A stretch of 5,444 nucleotides of DNA from Actinomycetes bacterium. GTDB lineage: Bacteria > Actinomycetota > CALGFH01. Positions within the stretch are counted from its first letter, which is position 1. Each line of letters starts with the position of its first letter. Positions 5,146-5,444 of this stretch are shown here, piece after piece. The stretch is taken from assembly GCA_030152105.1 (NCBI GenBank), contig JASLIH010000247.1, forward strand, positions 1-5,444, written 5' to 3'. The notes under the pieces are model-generated. The model was given only the letters and a program-made list of their open reading frames with translations. It was not told the DNA's origin and made no database searches. A program made the position numbers and the translations under genes.

Positions 5146-5444
5146 GCGGAAGTGCGGTGCGGCAGTGACCGAATCCTCATGCCCAACGAGGACAAGGTGC
5201 TGCTCCCCGGCAGCCAGTCCCGCTGAGGGGACCGGATCCCGGACCCGCCGCCGTACGCCCAGGCGGCGGGCTGCCCCAATCACCGGGGCTGTGCCACCAC
5301 CGTGCCGCCGGTGCGGTTCCCAGCCGACCAAGTGGCCCGTCGACGGCAGAGTCGCGCATTGCGCCAGCGCCACTCCCGGGGAACTCACCGCTCGGCGACA
5401 ACGTCCAAGCACCAGTGCTCGCACCCTGCCACACGAAGGAGGCG
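5146..5444. other. Unassigned GC-rich stretch at the window end
   Basis: Several frames are open on both strands. On the plus strand, one frame is open from 5227 to the window end with good third-position GC ([20 protein letters not shown]), but I see no ribosome site and do not recognise it. A 15-codon frame from ATG 5179 precedes it in phase, separated by a TGA. It may be the edge of a gene lying mostly beyond the window, or more decayed IS DNA. No family could be assigned. Confidence 0.35.

Overview
The window is GC-rich, and its real genes have codons strongly biased to G or C at third positions. With GTG as well as ATG starts, an Excalibur-type Ca-binding secreted protein and protein families common in actinomycetes, this points to a high-GC actinobacterium. 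It reads as an accessory, decaying region: few intact genes, long gene-poor stretches, two or three frameshifted genes and insertion-sequence debris. No rRNA, tRNA or CRISPR array was found.

Layout. Bases 1-1122 hold no convincing complete gene. They contain a near-consensus sigma-70-type promoter (102-130), several hairpins, four 10-bp phased repeats (481-517) and a coding-like remnant just before the first gene. 1123-1995 (+) encodes a membrane-anchored or lipoprotein-like secreted protein with a proline-rich linker, an NTF2-like domain and a C-terminal Excalibur-like calcium-binding module. 2293-2991 (+) encodes a protein of the OGG-fold (8-oxoguanine DNA glycosylase-like) type, with a helix-hairpin-helix lysine and a downstream aspartate; its last residues may be frameshifted. 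Converging on it, 3143-3917 (-) is a frameshifted gene for a uracil-DNA-glycosylase-superfamily-like protein. After removing one base it would encode about 257 residues, and the second half has no start codon of its own. A gene-poor gap with another coding-like remnant follows (3918-4401).

4402-4430 matches the terminus of an IS5-like element. 4499-4882 (+) is an intact VOC-fold (glyoxalase/bleomycin-resistance type) gene with a good ribosome site and palindromes around its likely promoter. 4885 to about 5145 (-) is the degraded C-terminal part of an IS5-family transposase carrying a second, similar IS end. Thus the VOC gene lies between two similarly oriented IS right ends. Nothing recognisable follows to 5444.

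How the genes relate. The most interesting pairing is two convergent genes resembling different base-excision glycosylase folds, side by side, one broken and one perhaps damaged. This could be a former DNA-modification-sensing or repair cassette, but a shared function is only inference from proximity. The secreted protein and the VOC protein show no visible functional link to them.
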